64,000 nucleotides of DNA from assembly GCA_035765775.1 (NCBI GenBank), contig DASTWV010000043.1:62001-126000 (forward strand). The letters are read 5' to 3'. Shown here one piece after another: positions 46,418-55,204 of the stretch. This DNA is from Actinomycetota bacterium (GTDB lineage Bacteria; Actinomycetota; CADDZG01; JAHWKV01; JAOPZY01). How positions within the stretch are numbered: the stretch's first letter is position 1; every line of letters begins with the position of its first letter. Below the pieces are notes generated by a model that made no database searches, was not told the origin of the DNA, and saw only the letters and a program-made list of their open reading frames with translations. Both the position numbers and the translations under genes were made by a program.

Positions 46418-46990
46418 ATGGTCGTGAGGCAGACACCGACCACCGCAACCCTGGGGCCGACGCTGGACCCCTCAGATGCCGCTGAGGCGGCCCCCGGCGG
46501 CTCGTTCGGCGCCCTGTACGCCGAGCACCGATCCCCCGCCCTGCGCCTGGCCTACCTGCTGTGCGGGGACACCGACCGGGCCGAGGAAGCCGTCGCCGAG
46601 GCCTTCTGCCGGGTGTACCCGCACTGGCGGAAGGGCCAGGTGGCCGACGCCGGCGCATACATCCGGCGGGCCGTCGTCAACGAGCTGCGCAGCCGGGGCC
46701 GCCGCCGGGTCCTGGAGCTCCGGGAGGAGCGCCGCCGCACCGTGGACCGGACGACCCTCGAGGACGTCGCCCAGCAGGCGGTCGAGCGGGACCGCATCCG
46801 GATCGCCCTTGCCGCCCTGCCCATCCGCCAGCGCGCGGCGGTGGTGCTGCGGTTCTACGAGGACCTGCCCGAGGCGCAGGTCGCCGCCGCGCTGGGCATC
46901 AGTGTCGGCACGGTGAAGTCATCGGTGTCCCGGGGGCTTGCCCGCCTGCGGGGGGCACTCACTGACGAACAACGAGAGGAAGACGCATGA
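46418..46990 (+). CDS. ECF-type RNA polymerase sigma factor
   Basis: This 190-residue sigma-70 family ECF factor has region 2 (FGALYAEHRSPALRLAYLLC, EEAVAEAFCRVYPHW) and region 4 (ALPIRQRAAVVLRFYEDLPE, AAALGISVGTVKSSVSRGLA). It is of the SigE-like/cytoplasmic group. The stop overlaps the next gene (ATGA), so the downstream membrane-anchored propeller is a candidate regulator. Target promoters are not identified. Confidence 0.92.
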   Translation: MVVRQTPTTATLGPTLDPSDAAEAAPGGSFGALYAEHRSPALRLAYLLCGDTDRAEEAVAEAFCRVYPHWRKGQVADAGAYIRRAVVNELRSRGRRRVLELREERRRTVDRTTLEDVAQQAVERDRIRIALAALPIRQRAAVVLRFYEDLPEAQVAAALGISVGTVKSSVSRGLARLRGALTDEQREEDA

Positions 46991-48393
46991 CCACCTTCGA
47001 GGAACACCTGTCGCACATGCTGCACACCGTCGCCGACGAGGTGGCGCCGGGAGCCACTCTCGACGACCGGGTGTGGTCCGGGCTGGTCCGGCCCCGCCCG
47101 GCGTCCCGCCGGCCGCTCGTGGTCGCCTCGGCGGCCGCCCTGGCCCTAGTGATGGCCGCCGTGGCGGTAGCCCGCCCCTGGGACGCCAGGAGCACCCCGG
47201 TGCGCACGCTGGGAGGCGGGTCGCTGGCGGGCGCCGGCCCCGACACCTGGACCGGGATCCCGAAGGCACCGGTGGCGCCGAGGAACCAGTTCCTCGAGGC
47301 GTGGACCGGGTCGCAGATGCTGGTCTGGGGCGGCGATGCCGGGACCTCCGAGCTCGCCGATGGTGCTGCTTTCACCCCGGCGGCCGGGACCTGGGACACC
47401 ATCCCGGCCGGCCCCCTGCCCGCCACGGCTGGGCCCGTGGGGGCCTGGGACGGATCGGAGCTGCTGGTCTTCGCGGGAAACCCAACGCCGGCGACCAGCC
47501 CCGGTGCCGCCTACAACCCCGCCACGGGCAGGTGGCGATCGCTGAAGCCGTTCCCGCTGGGGGCCGTGGGCGACGCGGGCAGCTACGCCGTGTGGACCGG
47601 GTCCCGCCTGCTGGTCTGGGGCTTCTTCGGCAACGACGCCCGCAACTCCGAGCGGGGCACCACTGACACCCGGGCGGCGGAGTTCGACCCGTCCACCAAC
47701 ACCTGGACCGAGACATCGGCCGCCCCGGTGGCGGCGCCGATCTTCGGGGACGGCTTCTGGACCGGCGCACAGCTCCTGGTCTATGGGCAGGTGGGCACCA
47801 GCGGCTCGAGCGCCGGGCAGCCCCAGCTGGTGAGCTACACGCCGGCGACGGACGCCTGGCAGGTGCTCCCCGCCCCGCCGTCGCCGGTGACCGGGGGCGG
47901 GGCAGCCGCGTGGACGGGCACGGAACTTGTCGTCGGGGGGGGCAGCGAGGGCGGTCCCGGCCTGCTGCCCAATGCCGCTGCGTTCAACCCGGCGACGGGC
48001 ACCTGGCGCACCCTCCCGGACGCACCGGAGGGCTTCACCGGGAACTGGCGTTACCGCGACCTCTGGACGGGGACGGACGTGCTCATCCTGGACGACGGCG
48101 ACGCTCAGGGCCGGCCCCTGCTCTTCAACCCCGCCACCGACACGTGGCGCTTCGGGGCGGCCTCACCGGTCCCCGGGCGCACCGACGGGCCGGCGGTGTG
48201 GGACGGCACCGCGGCCCTGGTCTGGGGCGGCGGCCGTTCGCAGGCAGAGGGAAGCACCACCCCGGCCACCGTTGATGTGGCCCCGACGCCCGGGGCGAGC
48301 CCGGCCCCGGCGACCTTCCCCGCAGGGACCCCGGAGGGCACGTCGTGCTGTACCAGCGTGGAGCAGGGGTACTCCTACACGCCCCCGTCGTAG
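46987..48393 (+). CDS. Membrane-anchored kelch-like beta-propeller protein, coupled to the sigma factor
   Basis: This 468-residue protein has a cytoplasmic N-terminus of about 43 residues, one transmembrane helix (about 44-63, PLVVASAAALALVMAAVAVA) and an external domain of six or so repeats. Each repeat has a W-T/D-G pattern (AWTGSQMLVWGGDAG, AWDGSELLVFAG, WTGSRLLVWGFFG, WTGAQLLVYG, AWTGTELVVGGG, LWTGTDVLILDD, VWDGTAALVWGGG) with AxFxPxTxTW linkers. This fits a kelch/galactose-oxidase-like propeller. The C-terminus has two adjacent Cys. By position it may be the anti-sigma or sensor partner. Confidence 0.82.
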   Translation: MTTFEEHLSHMLHTVADEVAPGATLDDRVWSGLVRPRPASRRPLVVASAAALALVMAAVAVARPWDARSTPVRTLGGGSLAGAGPDTWTGIPKAPVAPRNQFLEAWTGSQMLVWGGDAGTSELADGAAFTPAAGTWDTIPAGPLPATAGPVGAWDGSELLVFAGNPTPATSPGAAYNPATGRWRSLKPFPLGAVGDAGSYAVWTGSRLLVWGFFGNDARNSERGTTDTRAAEFDPSTNTWTETSAAPVAAPIFGDGFWTGAQLLVYGQVGTSGSSAGQPQLVSYTPATDAWQVLPAPPSPVTGGGAAAWTGTELVVGGGSEGGPGLLPNAAAFNPATGTWRTLPDAPEGFTGNWRYRDLWTGTDVLILDDGDAQGRPLLFNPATDTWRFGAASPVPGRTDGPAVWDGTAALVWGGGRSQAEGSTTPATVDVAPTPGASPAPATFPAGTPEGTSCCTSVEQGYSYTPPS

Positions 48394-48428
48394 GGCGGCG
48401 TCGTAGGGTGGCGGCGTGGTCCGGCCGC

Positions 48429-48827
48429 TCAGAAATCCATCCGGCCGGCGAAATGGGCGCCCACGTCGGGCCGCACCAGTTGGTACAGAGCCACCCGGTG
48501 GCCACCGGGGCCGGTGAACGAGCAGCACGGCCCGTGCGGGATCTCGAAGGTGCGCTCCTTCGTCCACCCCTGGGCCTGCAGGGCGGCGAGGGAGCCTTCG
48601 AGGTCGGCCACCCGGTACACGAGGATCGCCCGGTCGCCCTCCAAATGGTCCGCCAGCAGCACCTGGGGCGGCCCGGCGCTCAGTTCCACCATGGCCACCC
48701 GGGTGCCCATGGCATCGATGGCGAATACCAGCCGGCCGCCGAGGACATCGCAGAACCAGGCGGTGTCGGCCGCCACGTCGGTGCTCGGCGTGTACAGGAA
48801 GTCGAGCTGCTCAAACGGGGGCGCCAC
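48429..48827 (-). CDS. VOC-family (glyoxalase/bleomycin-resistance fold) protein
   Basis: This 132-residue protein has the beta-alpha-beta-beta-beta VOC fold: EQLDFLYTPSTDVAADTAWF, VAMVELSAGPPQVLLADH, and SFTGPGGHRVALYQLVRP. His/Glu metal ligands are not all evident. GTG 48827 start. It is monocistronic and convergent with the propeller gene. Function unknown. Confidence 0.8.
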   Translation of the reverse strand: MAPPFEQLDFLYTPSTDVAADTAWFCDVLGGRLVFAIDAMGTRVAMVELSAGPPQVLLADHLEGDRAILVYRVADLEGSLAALQAQGWTKERTFEIPHGPCCSFTGPGGHRVALYQLVRPDVGAHFAGRMDF

Positions 48828-48838
48828 CGCCCAGAAAG

Positions 48839-48889
48839 CCTACGGCAGGTCCGAGGCGGGCGTGGTGGCCGGGGCGGTGAGTGGGGCGG
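48839..48889. repeat. Left direct repeat: copy of the PBP gene 3' end
   Basis: The first 30 bases from CCTACGGCAGG are identical to 49605 onward, and about 48 of the first 51 match. The repeat contains the PBP stop codon and last codons on the minus strand. It bounds the insert 48890-49604. The arrangement resembles att sites at gene 3' ends. Confidence 0.8.
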
Positions 48890-49122
48890 TGAACGGAGAG
48901 GTCGTGACTCTCTGAGACGGGGCCAAGCCGTGTCTCGATCGGCGCCACTCAACTACAACCACCACATTGCCGATCTTCACGGTGGAGGTTCGGATCCAGC
49001 CTCAGAAGCCTGTGTTGGCATTCTTGCTACCCAAGCATTGGGGTCGGAGCTGATGCTGAAGCCCAGGGTCCCTGATTGGTCGTATTGGCAAAAGAAGGCG
49101 GTCATGCTCGGACCATCTGCTG

Positions 49123-49431
49123 ATGGACGCTACCTTTTCGACTCATCTTATGGAAGGGGTTCCATCTGTTGGTCCTGCCCCAAGCGGACACGCACTTGTG
49201 AAGCGCCTTAGAACTGTTCAACAGAGTGCTCCCGTGAGCCGGTGGAAGCGACTTGCACGGGCCTACCTGGCGGGATTACCGGCCATTTTATTTTGGTACG
49301 GTGTGCTGCTGGTGCGTCACGACTACTTCGGCATGATCCTAGTGCCATTCATTGGGTTAGCGTTATTCGGGTCTGTGTATATCTACATCAGATGGCATTT
49401 TCGACCTCCCAAACAACGCGACCCTAGGTGA
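49123..49431 (+). CDS. Small two-helix membrane protein in the insert (uncertain)
   Basis: This 102-residue open frame has helices YLAGLPAILFWYGVLLV and YFGMILVPFIGLALFGSVYIYI, ending in RWHFRPPKQRDPR. A GTG start at 49234 would give a shorter protein of about 65 residues. Composition is less GC-rich than the neighbours, and no ribosome binding site is clear. It is the best gene candidate in the 48890-49604 insert; the rest (48920-49120, 49440-49600) shows no convincing gene. Confidence 0.45.
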   Translation: MDATFSTHLMEGVPSVGPAPSGHALVKRLRTVQQSAPVSRWKRLARAYLAGLPAILFWYGVLLVRHDYFGMILVPFIGLALFGSVYIYIRWHFRPPKQRDPR

Positions 49432-49604
49432 CGCGCTCTGTCAGGTTGAAGCCGGGCCCGTTGCAGGTAACTAAAGGGGAATTACTCGGGGAAAGACTGC
49501 CGGCGCCAGTGGTCCGGTGACCACGACGGTGCCTTGGGTCCTCCCCTTCGCTCCCTTCGGCGTCGGGTCCCCCTACATCGACCCCCGGCCGGTCGACCTT
49601 GGTA

Positions 49605-49655
49605 CCTACGGCAGGTCCGAGGCGGGCGTGGTGGCGGGGGCGGTGAGCGGGGCGG
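49605..49655. repeat. Right direct repeat: genuine 3' end of the PBP gene
   Basis: This is the partner of 48839-48889, in the same orientation 766 nt away. It covers the last 16 or so codons and stop of the PBP gene. Confidence 0.8.
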
Positions 49656-52600
49656 CCGGCAGGACCAGGCGGTTCCCGGCGTCGTCCAGGATCCCCCGGG
49701 AGACGGTGACCGCCACCTCCGCCCCCGGGGCGGGCGCCGAGGCGAGCACCAGGTCGACGACGGCGTCGGCCGTGCCGGTGCAGGTGGCCAGGGCCACATC
49801 GACGGGCGATCCGCCGGCGGTGACCGAGAACTCGCCCAGATTGACGCTGGAGCACGACACCGGCTTGGAGAGCAGGACGGCGACGACGCTCGACTCGCCC
49901 GAGGCCAGGATCCGCTGCACGGCGGGGGGCTGGGAGTTGACCACCAGGGTCTGGGTGGCTACCGGCGAGGTGGCGCCGCCGGTGTCGACGGCCTCCAGGG
50001 CCACGGTATGCGGCCCGTCGGGGAGGCCCGGCGCCTGGTAGGACCAGGAGACCGGCTGGCCGACCGGGGCGGTCGGCGAGCAGACCGGGCACGACACCCC
50101 GCCGGCGGTGAACGGCCCGCCGTCCAGGCTGGCCCGGATGCCGGCCACGCCGCCGTCGGGGTCGGTGGCGCTCCCGGTGAACGTCGGGCGGGGGCTGGAG
50201 GTCGTCGTCCCCGGGGCCAGGGCGAGTTGGAGCGTCGGGGCCTGGTCGGCGGCGGTCGCCACGAGGCGGGGCGTCGCCACCGGGTTGCCGGCGGCGTCGG
50301 TAGGGCCGGCGGCGCCGGCGGGGCCGGACGCAATGGTCACGACCACCTGATCGCCACCCCGGGGGGCGGCGTCGAGGGTGAGGGCGACCGACGCACTCGA
50401 CGCCCCGGGGCACGCCAGGCTCTCAACCACCACCGACCGGTTCGGGCCGGCGGTGATCGAGAACTGCCCCGCCTGGAGCGACGAGCACGCCAGGGGCTTG
50501 GAGAACGTCGCGGTCATGGAGACCGATCCGCCGACGGCGGTCAGGGCAGCCGGCTTGGGCGCCACCGTGTCGACGGTGAGGGTCTCGGTCACCGCGGCCG
50601 AGGCGGTCCCGGCGTTGTCCACCGACTGGAAGGCCACCGTGTGCGCCCCGTCCGCCAGGCGGAGCGGCGACTGCCAGGTCCACTGCTCGGGAGCCCCGAG
50701 GGCCCCGGCCGGGCCGCAGGCCGTGCAGCCGATCCCGGCCCGGGAGTACGGCGCCCCGTCCACACTGGCCTGCACCGATGCCACCGTCCCGTCCGGATCG
50801 GTGGCCGACCCCTGGTACGACGGCCGGGCCTGGTCGGTGAGGCCCCCGTCGGGGGCGCCGGCGGTCATCGACACCGAAGGCCCGACGTTGGTGGCCGTGG
50901 CGCCGATGGTGTGGGCGGCGGTGAAGTGGTTGCCCGGCACGTCGGTCGGCCCGCCTGAGAGGACCGTGACGGCCACCGGGTCCCCGCCCCGGGGCGGGGA
51001 GGCCAGCGTCAGGGCCACAGTGGCGTTCGACGGGCCGGCACAGCTCACCGAGGCCACGGCGTCGTAGCGGCCGCCCACCATCACGCTGAAGCCCGAGGGC
51101 TGCAGCGAGGAGCAGGCGAGGGGCTTGGAGAAGGTCATGGCCAGCGCCGCCTGGCCGCCGGTGGCGGCCAGCCCGGCGGGCGCCGGTGGGACCGTGTCGA
51201 TGGAGACGGTCTGCGAGATGGGCGCCGAGGCGGTCCCGGCGTTGTCGGTCGACTGGAACGCCACGAGGTGGGAGCCGTCGGCCAACCTGAGGGGCGATGC
51301 CCACGTCCAGCTCACCGGCGCCGCAAGACCACGATTGGCCCCGCAGCCGGGGCAGGAGACCCCGGCGGCCGAGAACGGCCCGCCGTCCACGCTCGCCTGG
51401 ATGCCGGCCACGGTGCCGTCGGGGTCGGTGGCGCTGCCCTGGTAGGCGGGCCGCGCCTGGTTGGTGGGCGCCGCCGCCCCCGGGCCGCCGGCCAGGGCGA
51501 GGGCCGGGGCGGCGTTGGATGCCGGGGCGCTGATCGAGCGGTCGGTGCCGAAGTGGTTGCCGGGCACGTCGGTCGGCCCGCCCGAGTAGGGCTCGGCCAG
51601 GGTGACCGCAACGGCGTCGCCGCCCCGCGGGGGGACCGTGAGGGCCAGAGTGATGCCGGTCGCAGACGACCCATCGCATGCGATTGATGCCACCGGGTCA
51701 ACGTGGGCGCCCACGAGGACGCTGAAGCCCGACGGCTGGAGCGACGAGCACGCCAGCGCCTTGGAGAAGGTCATCGTGACTGCGCCGGCACCGCCGGTCG
51801 CCGACACGGCCGTGGGCTTGGGCGGCACGGTGTCGATGGTGACGGTCTCACTGGCCGCCGGCGAGGACGCCCCGGCGTTGTCCACCGACTGCCATGCAAG
51901 CGTGTGGGCACCATCGGCCAGCCGGGCCGGGGGCCGCCAGGTCCACGACACCGGGGCGGCGAGCCCGCCGGCGTACCCGCACCCGGGGCAGGAGACCCCG
52001 GCGCTGGAGAACGGCCCGCCGTCCACGCTCGCCTGGATGCCGGCCACTGTGCCGTCGGGGTCGGCGGCGGTGCCCTGGTAGGCGGGCTGGGCGTTGGCGG
52101 TCAGGGCGGCAGGGGCGGTCCCGCCGCTCACCCCGAGGCCGGGCGCCACGTTGGCAGCTGCGGCGGTGACGGTCCGGTCACCGGTGAGGGCATTGCCCGC
52201 CTCGTCCGACGGCCCGCCCGAGTAGGGGCTGAGCACGGTGACCGCCACCCGGTCGCCGCCCCGGGGCGGCAGAACCACGGTGAGCGACACGCCCTGGGCC
52301 GCCGTGCCGGCGCAGCCCACGGCGGTGACCGCCGAGAACCGGACCCCCACCACCGCCGAGAAGTCGCCCGGCTGGAGCGTGGAGCACAGCATCGGCTTGG
52401 AGAAGGTGAACCCCAGCGTGGTGCCGGCCCCCTGGGCGGCGACCGCCGCCGCCTTCGGCGCCACCGTGTCGACGGTGAGGTGCCGGGTCAGCACGGTCGA
52501 GTCCCGCCCGGCGATGTCCACGGCCTCGATCGTGAGGGTGTGTGCCCCGTCCGCCAGGGGAGCCGGCGGCTTGAAGCTCCAGGTGACGCTGCGCCCCCCG

Positions 52601-54735
52601 CATCCGGTGCAGGTGACGCCCGCCGGCGCGAAGGCCCCCCCGTCGATGCTGGCCTGCACCGCCACCACATTGCCGGTGTCGTCGGCTGCGGTCCCCTGGT
52701 ACTGGGGTACCCGCTGGTTGGTCTTGACGCCGTCGGGCAGGCCCGCCTTGGCCCCACCGGCCAGGGCGATGGTGGGGGCCGACGTGTCGAGTGCGACCTG
52801 CATGTAGCGCGACCAGACCCGGGCCGGCAGGGTCCCGCCGCTCACCTGCGGCACACCCTCCACGTTGAGCAGGGGCTTGTTGGAATTCATGTAGCCCACC
52901 CACACGGCGGTCGCCAGGGTGGGTGTGTAGCCCACGAACCATGCATTGTCGAAGTTCTGGGCGGTGCCGGTCTTGCCGGCGGCCGGCTGGCCGATGCTGG
53001 CGGCGGTGCCGGTGCCCCGGACGATCACCTGCTGCAGGATCGAGGTCTCCTCGCTGGCAATCGAGGGCGGGAGGGCCTGGACGCCGCCGGCGGGCCCGTT
53101 GGCCAGCACGGAGGCACCCCTGGTCACCGAAGTCACCAGGGTGGGCGCGTGGTACACGCCATTGTCCGCCAGCGTGGCATAGGCGGAGGCCATCTCCAGG
53201 GGGGTCACCCCGGCGCTGCCCAGTGCGAGGGAGGGCACGGCGGGCAGGAAGGACTGGCATACCGGTGTCCCGGCCGGCCGGCACCCCACCTGGGGCGGCA
53301 CCACGTCGGCCGGGGCCGGGATGCCCATCTTGTGGGCGATGTTGACCACGTTCTGCGCCCCGACCTGGAGGATCAGCTGCGCGTAGACGGTATTGACCGA
53401 GTTCACCGTGGCGTTGAGCAGGTTGATTGACCCAAAGGATTCGCCCCCAAAGTTACTCACGCACCCGGGATTCCAACCCTTCGGGCACAGCCTTGACGGT
53501 CCGTTGTAAACCGCCAGCGGTGATATCCCCTGCTCCAGTGCAGCCGCCAACACAAACGGTTTGAATGCCGATCCCGGCTGCCGGCGACCAAGCGTGGCGA
53601 CGTTGAACTGGGACGCCGAGTAGTCCTTGCCCCCGACGATCGCCCGGACGTAGCCGGTGGCCGGATCGATGGCCACGAGCGAGGAATCGGGGTCGGAGGG
53701 GCTGGAGAGCACCGCCTGGATGGACGCCTGGGCGGCGGCCTGCATGGCCGGGTCCAGGGTGGTATGGATCTGCAGCCCGCCGCCGTAGACCCGCTGGGCG
53801 CCGTACTGGGCCAGCATGGAGGTCCGCAGGGCGTCCAGGAACCAGGCATAGTTGGCATTGGCCGGCACCGGGGTGGCCAGAACCGTGGCGCTCGCCCGGG
53901 CCTGGTCCGCCTCGGTGGCGCTGACCTGGTGCAGTTTCTGCATGCGGCCCAGCACCCGGAGGCGGTCGGTGTTGGCCGCTGCGGCGTTGGTGGTCGGGGC
54001 GTCGGCGTCGGGCGAGTGGATGATGCCCGCCAGTAGGGCGGCCTGCGAGAGCGTGAGCTGGGACGCCTGCTCGCCGAAGTAGGTCTCGGCCGCCGCCTGG
54101 GCGCCGTAAGCACCGTCGCCGAAGTAGGCGGTGTTCAGGTAGTCGTCCATGATCTGGTTCTTCGTGAGCTTGCGGGTGAGCTCGATGGCCACCCGGGCCT
54201 CCAGCAGCTTGCGGGTCAGCGTTGGCTTGTCGCCCACGTAGGCGTCCTTGACGTACTGCTGGGTGATCGTCGAGCCGCCCTCGACGATCCGCCCCTGCTT
54301 GAGATCGGTGACTGCGGCGCGCAGGATCGACCGCAGGTCCACCCCGGGCTCGGAGTAGAAGCGGGCGTCCTCTTCGGCCACCACCGCTTTGGGCAGATAG
54401 GGAGAGATCCGGTCGAGTGGGACCGGTTCCCGGTTGATGGCGCCGTGCCAGGTGGCGACGAGGCTGCCGTCGGCGGCGAAGACCTTGCTGGACGCCACCG
54501 AGGCGGAGGGGAGCTGCTTGGGGACCGGCACCGGGCCGAGCAGCACGTAGAGCACGATCCCGGCGGCGATGATCCCACCCAGCACCAGGAGCACCAGCAG
54601 GGCGAGGATCGTGCCCAGCAGCGGGAGGTTGGCGAGGAACGCCAGCACACTCCAGAACCAGCCGCCCGCTTCGATCCCCTGGTGCGGCAGGGGGAGCGAG
54701 CTCCACGTAGTTTCTTTTCGATACGACCAGGCCAC
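49606..54735 (-). CDS. Bifunctional penicillin-binding protein (class A) with five long C-terminal repeats
   Basis: This 1,709-residue peptidoglycan synthase has a membrane helix (about 29-68) and a transglycosylase domain (about 85-265) with catalytic Glu in VVAEEDARFY (121/122) and GGSTITQQYVKD. The transpeptidase (about 320-640) has SxxK in GSAFKPF (near 388), SVN in ATVNSVNTVYAQ and KTG in GKTGTAQNF (near 588). From about 650 to the end come five tandem units of about 205 residues. Each has xPxYQGxAxDPDGxVAxxQASxDG, GVSCPGCG, LADGAHT, then TFSKPLACSSLQPSGFSV and PPRGGDxVAVT, and looks like paired Ig-like domains with conserved Cys. Ordinary class A PBPs end near 700-900 residues. Start GTG 54735 with GGAGG. 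Confidence 0.92.
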   Translation of the reverse strand: MAWSYRKETTWSSLPLPHQGIEAGGWFWSVLAFLANLPLLGTILALLVLLVLGGIIAAGIVLYVLLGPVPVPKQLPSASVASSKVFAADGSLVATWHGAINREPVPLDRISPYLPKAVVAEEDARFYSEPGVDLRSILRAAVTDLKQGRIVEGGSTITQQYVKDAYVGDKPTLTRKLLEARVAIELTRKLTKNQIMDDYLNTAYFGDGAYGAQAAAETYFGEQASQLTLSQAALLAGIIHSPDADAPTTNAAAANTDRLRVLGRMQKLHQVSATEADQARASATVLATPVPANANYAWFLDALRTSMLAQYGAQRVYGGGLQIHTTLDPAMQAAAQASIQAVLSSPSDPDSSLVAIDPATGYVRAIVGGKDYSASQFNVATLGRRQPGSAFKPFVLAAALEQGISPLAVYNGPSRLCPKGWNPGCVSNFGGESFGSINLLNATVNSVNTVYAQLILQVGAQNVVNIAHKMGIPAPADVVPPQVGCRPAGTPVCQSFLPAVPSLALGSAGVTPLEMASAYATLADNGVYHAPTLVTSVTRGASVLANGPAGGVQALPPSIASEETSILQQVIVRGTGTAASIGQPAAGKTGTAQNFDNAWFVGYTPTLATAVWVGYMNSNKPLLNVEGVPQVSGGTLPARVWSRYMQVALDTSAPTIALAGGAKAGLPDGVKTNQRVPQYQGTAADDTGNVVAVQASIDGGAFAPAGVTCTGCGGRSVTWSFKPPAPLADGAHTLTIEAVDIAGRDSTVLTRHLTVDTVAPKAAAVAAQGAGTTLGFTFSKPMLCSTLQPGDFSAVVGVRFSAVTAVGCAGTAAQGVSLTVVLPPRGGDRVAVTVLSPYSGGPSDEAGNALTGDRTVTAAAANVAPGLGVSGGTAPAALTANAQPAYQGTAADPDGTVAGIQASVDGGPFSSAGVSCPGCGYAGGLAAPVSWTWRPPARLADGAHTLAWQSVDNAGASSPAASETVTIDTVPPKPTAVSATGGAGAVTMTFSKALACSSLQPSGFSVLVGAHVDPVASIACDGSSATGITLALTVPPRGGDAVAVTLAEPYSGGPTDVPGNHFGTDRSISAPASNAAPALALAGGPGAAAPTNQARPAYQGSATDPDGTVAGIQASVDGGPFSAAGVSCPGCGANRGLAAPVSWTWASPLRLADGSHLVAFQSTDNAGTASAPISQTVSIDTVPPAPAGLAATGGQAALAMTFSKPLACSSLQPSGFSVMVGGRYDAVASVSCAGPSNATVALTLASPPRGGDPVAVTVLSGGPTDVPGNHFTAAHTIGATATNVGPSVSMTAGAPDGGLTDQARPSYQGSATDPDGTVASVQASVDGAPYSRAGIGCTACGPAGALGAPEQWTWQSPLRLADGAHTVAFQSVDNAGTASAAVTETLTVDTVAPKPAALTAVGGSVSMTATFSKPLACSSLQAGQFSITAGPNRSVVVESLACPGASSASVALTLDAAPRGGDQVVVTIASGPAGAAGPTDAAGNPVATPRLVATAADQAPTLQLALAPGTTTSSPRPTFTGSATDPDGGVAGIRASLDGGPFTAGGVSCPVCSPTAPVGQPVSWSYQAPGLPDGPHTVALEAVDTGGATSPVATQTLVVNSQPPAVQRILASGESSVVAVLLSKPVSCSSVNLGEFSVTAGGSPVDVALATCTGTADAVVDLVLASAPAPGAEVAVTVSRGILDDAGNRLVLPAAPLTAPATTPASDLP

Positions 54736-54832
54736 GGAGCCTCCGGGGGAACGGTGGACCCGAGGGGTGTGCCCCTTCAGGTTGGTGCGGAGGGCGACTA
54801 CCTCGGCGAGTAGCGGTCAAGCAGTTCGCTGC

Positions 54833-55045
54833 TCAGCCTTTTCGTTGTCCCCTGCGTTCCCCCACCTGCACGTGCGCCCGCGCGGCGCACGGTGTCCCCT
54901 TCCCGGCCAGCGGCTGGACCGGTTGACCCGGCCCGCTTCCCGAGCCCGCCCGAGCCGGTGTCTCGGCAGCAAGCGCCAGCGCCCCACAGATCATCCCAAG
55001 CGGGACCAAAGCTGTTACCCAAACCAAAGCGAGCATCTGGCGCAT
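54833..55045 (-). CDS. Possible small membrane protein upstream of the PBP gene
   Basis: This 70-residue open frame starts at ATG 55045. It has one hydrophobic segment (MLALVWVTALVPLGMICGALAL) and then a Gly/Pro-rich basic tail. No family, and the ribosome binding site is poor. It could be chance. Otherwise the 54736-55200 gap holds only an A+T-richer stretch (55130-55205). Confidence 0.3.
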   Translation of the reverse strand: MRQMLALVWVTALVPLGMICGALALAAETPARAGSGSGPGQPVQPLAGKGTPCAARAHVQVGERRGQRKG

Positions 55046-55204
55046 TGTGGGACTAAATATACCCGTCCTGGGGCGAGCCCACACCTTCGTGTGGGCGGGC
55101 GAGGGCGCGGAGAAGAGTCCTTGACCATGCCCTAACGCGCATAATATCTGCTCCGACACCACATCTCAAATATTTTCTTTTTGTGGCATCATTTATGTGC
55201 CGAT

